A DNA stretch of 64,000 nt, taken from contig QLIY01000064.1 in the NCBI GenBank assembly GCA_003260075.1, positions 159,550 through 223,549 on the forward strand. Direction: 5' to 3'. Source of the stretch: Phallusia mammillata (lineage: Eukaryota; Chordata; Ascidiacea; Phlebobranchia; Ascidiidae). The position numbers and the translations under genes are program-made. This document shows, in pieces, positions 60,830-64,000 of this stretch (its first letter is position 1; each line of letters starts with the position of its first letter). Below the pieces are notes generated by a model that did no database searches, was not told the DNA's origin, and was given only the letters and a program-made list of their open reading frames with translations.

Positions 60830-63800
60830 TTAAACAAAGGAAATGTGACAATTGTGGTTATGAGTCACAGTTGAAAAAGTCAGACATGAAAAGTTGCAAT
60901 TGTTAACTTCGGTGTATCATTGGTTTACATAAGTATTGCTGTGCTGTAAGCCTGTGTCTGTTTGTCACCTGATTACACATCAATGCAGATTAACCTGGGC
61001 TGGCTGCTGCGTGAAAAGTAAGACACTCTGCGAAAGAAATCCTCTCAAACTTCTGACGACGAACGGCTGGAATTTCTCAAATGCGGCCTGTTACCATATA
61101 TGGTCATAGCCGACAAATATAGAACATCGGGTTTTTGAGAGTTAAACTTCGCGATTATGATGTAAACAATGTGAAATATTTGAGGGAAGGTTTAATTTCT
61201 TAATGTTTTGACGCCATGTACTTGTGCAAGAGGAAAAGTAGTTGTGGTGACATTCTTAAAATTCCGCCAGATTACATCGGAAACCGTCCTCCTTCCAGCA
61301 ATGTTTGCTGTTTTCAGTACAAGGTTTAATTATGCGCAGCAGACGCTTATTCTGCGCGCGCGAGGTTCCAGATAGTTCAAGTTTAACGTTAATGGATCAG
61401 CAGGGTTCAGTCAAGTTTATGTTTAGTTTTTCATATTTACGACCGTAAGTCACTGCACAAATATTGAAATAACTTGTGAAAGATACTGTGCACGTTTTGT
61501 TGCTAAACAATCGTGTATTCTATAATGTTAACAATGCGAAAGTATGATGTCACAAATGCCAATGTACGTATGTAGTGAGAATATATTGTCAGTAGCGAGT
61601 TGAGAATGTTGTCGGTGTCGCAGATAACCACGCCCTATCGTGTATTTGGACCGGCTTATCTCTAGGTGTCCTATCTACCCTGATATCACAGGCATGCACA
61701 AAATGTTAGGGATCTACTTAAAGGTTTAGAGTGCTGGCAGGTTATACCACATTGAGCTTAGTAGCCTTAAGTTGTAGGTGTTGCTGTGCAGGTGAATGTG
61801 TATTTTTCAAAATTTGTGTTTAAACCTTTTGTATACCTTTGTGAAATAAGCAATACTAAATCTATGGAATCTTACTTTATGTTGTAAATTCACCAATGAT
61901 ATGTAAAGCGGAGTTAGATACTTCATCCGTAATTGCCATCTTCGTGTGTATCTTGGTTGGTTGATTGAAGTTTGCAACGTTGCAATAAAACACTTTAGCT
62001 ACTTTGTAGGCCTGCCAGATTATTTGCACAGCACATATGACTGTTGTGAAAGACTGTAAAGTATATGTGTCCGTATTCATGTTTGCCCAAAGCAAATATT
62101 CGATCATATCAGTATCACAAGTGGATCATATGTACAGGGGCCACCCTGTCTTCGTGTACTGCGTTGTGAAGGCTAAATGAATATTGAACTGTTACGAATT
62201 CGCGCTTGTTTTCTGTGTGTGTATTTTCATCAGGGGTTTGCTCAAGTAAACCATAAAACTTTACGATCTGTAAATATTGTTACTTAGTTGTACAAGTGCA
62301 TTGGATTAATACAGGGAAACTACCCATCTAATAATATAATAATGATTTTAGTTTTGTTTGCGAATTTGGACAGGTTAAATTTATGATGTTTGCAGACGTT
62401 GCGAGCAGCCTTTGATGTTTATGATGTTTTGTTAAAGAAATTAAGTTTATCAGAATATTTATTTATAAGTTTTACAAACAAGGTTCTAGTTAGTACGTGT
62501 ACATGACATCAAGTGAACAACGAGTTTACGGAACTGCGCAAGATTTTTCAACACATTATTTTAGGAAGCCTCTGTATCGAGGTTGTTTGATCGTTCTTCA
62601 CTCAAGCGTGCAGTCAGTTTTGGCTACGGTTGACCTAACATGTGAAGTTGAACTTCTGCCTACTTATCTGATGTGGTTTCCTTATTTTTCCACCGGGTTC
62701 TTCATTGAGCGGATGAATTGAGATTTAGCGAACGTTATTTGGCAAAAAATTAAAACCGTGTCCCCCAAAAAAAAACGATTTCTATCGACGAAATAATTCG
62801 GATATTGTTAATGTGTAAAACAAATAGCTCCTTTGTTTTGAAGTGTCAGAGAAATTGCCAAAAAAAACTTGAGAAAACGAAGCACATGAACTTGTGTGTC
62901 TCTTAAACTGGTAGAGCACTTATTGCAATTTGACGTTTGTTGGGTGGAAGTTTGCGCTAGACTTAATCTACGTGTTCCGACGTTTTAATTTGTGAAGTTG
63001 TCTGCTGCTACATCAAAACATTATTAGACGCAACACAGCCTTGAATCCGGGCAACATTCACCACAACATACCGATGTGTCCCTTGCAGACGGAATGGCGC
63101 GATATTTTAGGAACATGAACGTATCTAGCTGACAATCTATAAAACTTTAACGTGTTGGGAGAAGCCGGTTCGAGTTGGATCAGTTTTCGTGTTTACAGAT
63201 CGCCATCACATCTCAGCGCTGGGATTTAAAACCGCATGTTTATTTTTCTAGCAACTTCACTCGGGATTAGGGGGTTTCCCTAGTACTCTATTATTCCGCC
63301 CCCCGCTTCACATAAAAAAGTTAGTTTATCGCGAAGTGTTGAAAACGCACGGCCTCCCTCCTTTTGTAGCCTACAGCGATCCTCGAAAATGTAAAACTAT
63401 TTCACGGACAAACCACATTGTATACGTCACAAAGTTTGTAGTTGGAAGGATAACAGCGTTTATGCGAATACAAACGATCGGTTTAAATTTGTGTTTTTAA
63501 ACTCGTGCGTGGTGAGAAATTGTTTGATGGTTTTCAGTTTGCTTCCAAATAAGTTAACGTTGTCGTATTATGCGAGTGAATTTTCCAGGAAAGCGTTCCT
63601 CGCATTGATATCGTGCAACCCGATGCTTATTCTCACCAATACCCATGTCTTGATGGGGAAGTGGGGAAATAATAAGGATGTCGCCCGAAGTAAAGGTTGT
63701 TTCGATCGTGACCTCTGTCAAGGTCAGCAGCCTTCTGGTTTCAATCAGTGTTTTAGTTTTACTGTGAAACTAATGTCATTAAAACACCTTAAGCGTTGTT

Positions 63801-63900
63801 GCATCATAACCATGATTGTTGCATCATAACCATGATTGAAGCATCATGTTTTAAGTGTGACAGAATTATAGCAAACAGTTGGTATAATATCAAGTTTATA
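60830..63900. other. Non-coding or unrecognised sequence
   Basis: No conserved exon recognised on either strand. It may contain introns of the minus-strand gene ending at 60488. A short local duplication (GTTGCATCATAACCATGATT) occurs at about 63797-63835. Confidence 0.45.
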
Positions 63901-63902
63901 GG

Positions 63903-64000
63903 CCCCCCCCCCCAAATGTAATTTTATTCCGACGTTTTGACGTCCTATACAGGTCGCCTTAATCAGGGTAAATAACACTGAATGCGCTTAGTACAGTGCA
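63903..64000. repeat. C11 run followed by dispersed repeat copy
   Basis: C11 at 63903-63913. The sequence after it (TTATTCCGACGTTTTGACGT ... ACAGGTCGCCTTAATCAGGG) is the reverse complement of the repeat at 7140-7270. It runs off the end of the window. Confidence 0.6.

Overview
This window is animal nuclear DNA, most likely from a tunicate of the Ciona type. The reasons are low GC, compact genes with many short GT-AG introns, intact metazoan protein families (MFSD12, ALDH3, CTDNEP1, GUCD1, REEP5/6), an LDLa-repeat GPCR, and abundant small hAT-like and piggyBac-like elements. Species is inferred from these features, not proven. Exon limits were read by eye from splice sites and reading-frame phase and may be off by a base or so.

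Layout. 125-3602 (+): 3' part of an MFSD12-like transporter. 3.8-5.9 kb: non-coding, with a diverged tandem duplication. 6546-10736 (-): complete 11-exon ALDH3-type aldehyde dehydrogenase. 10.8-14.6 kb: no recognisable gene. 14674-19.5 kb (+): secreted or anchored LRR / Thr-rich / fibronectin-II-like protein. 20826-23415 (+): complete CTDNEP1 (Dullard) phosphatase. 24496-about 28950 (-): C2H2 zinc-finger gene. 30384-31414 (-): calmodulin-like protein. 33799-37087 (+): rhodanese-domain, calcineurin-B-homologous and GUCD1 genes in close head-to-tail order. 37469-38044 (-): single-exon EF-hand protein. 39504-44163 (+): REEP5/6 with two alternative first exons and two mutually exclusive internal exons. 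44898-48685 (+): unrecognised basic protein of about 541 residues. 49300-54595 (-): large GPCR with a long LDLa ectodomain. 55-64 kb: mostly non-coding, with two candidate exon groups.

The genes do not form one pathway; they are ordinary neighbours in a compact genome. The (+) block at 33.8-37.1 kb is close enough to raise the possibility of a tunicate operon, but the sequence does not show it.

Two features cut across the window. First, about 17 C (once G) homopolymer runs, twelve of exactly 10 and three of 73-78, plus three single Ns, mostly sit between near-identical direct copies. Where these copies are coding they differ only synonymously. They look like unmerged haplotype or contig joins, so nearby tandem duplications and frame breaks should not be read as biology. 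Second, the CRE-like palindrome TGACGTCA occurs at least 28 times in 64 kb, where base composition predicts about one.
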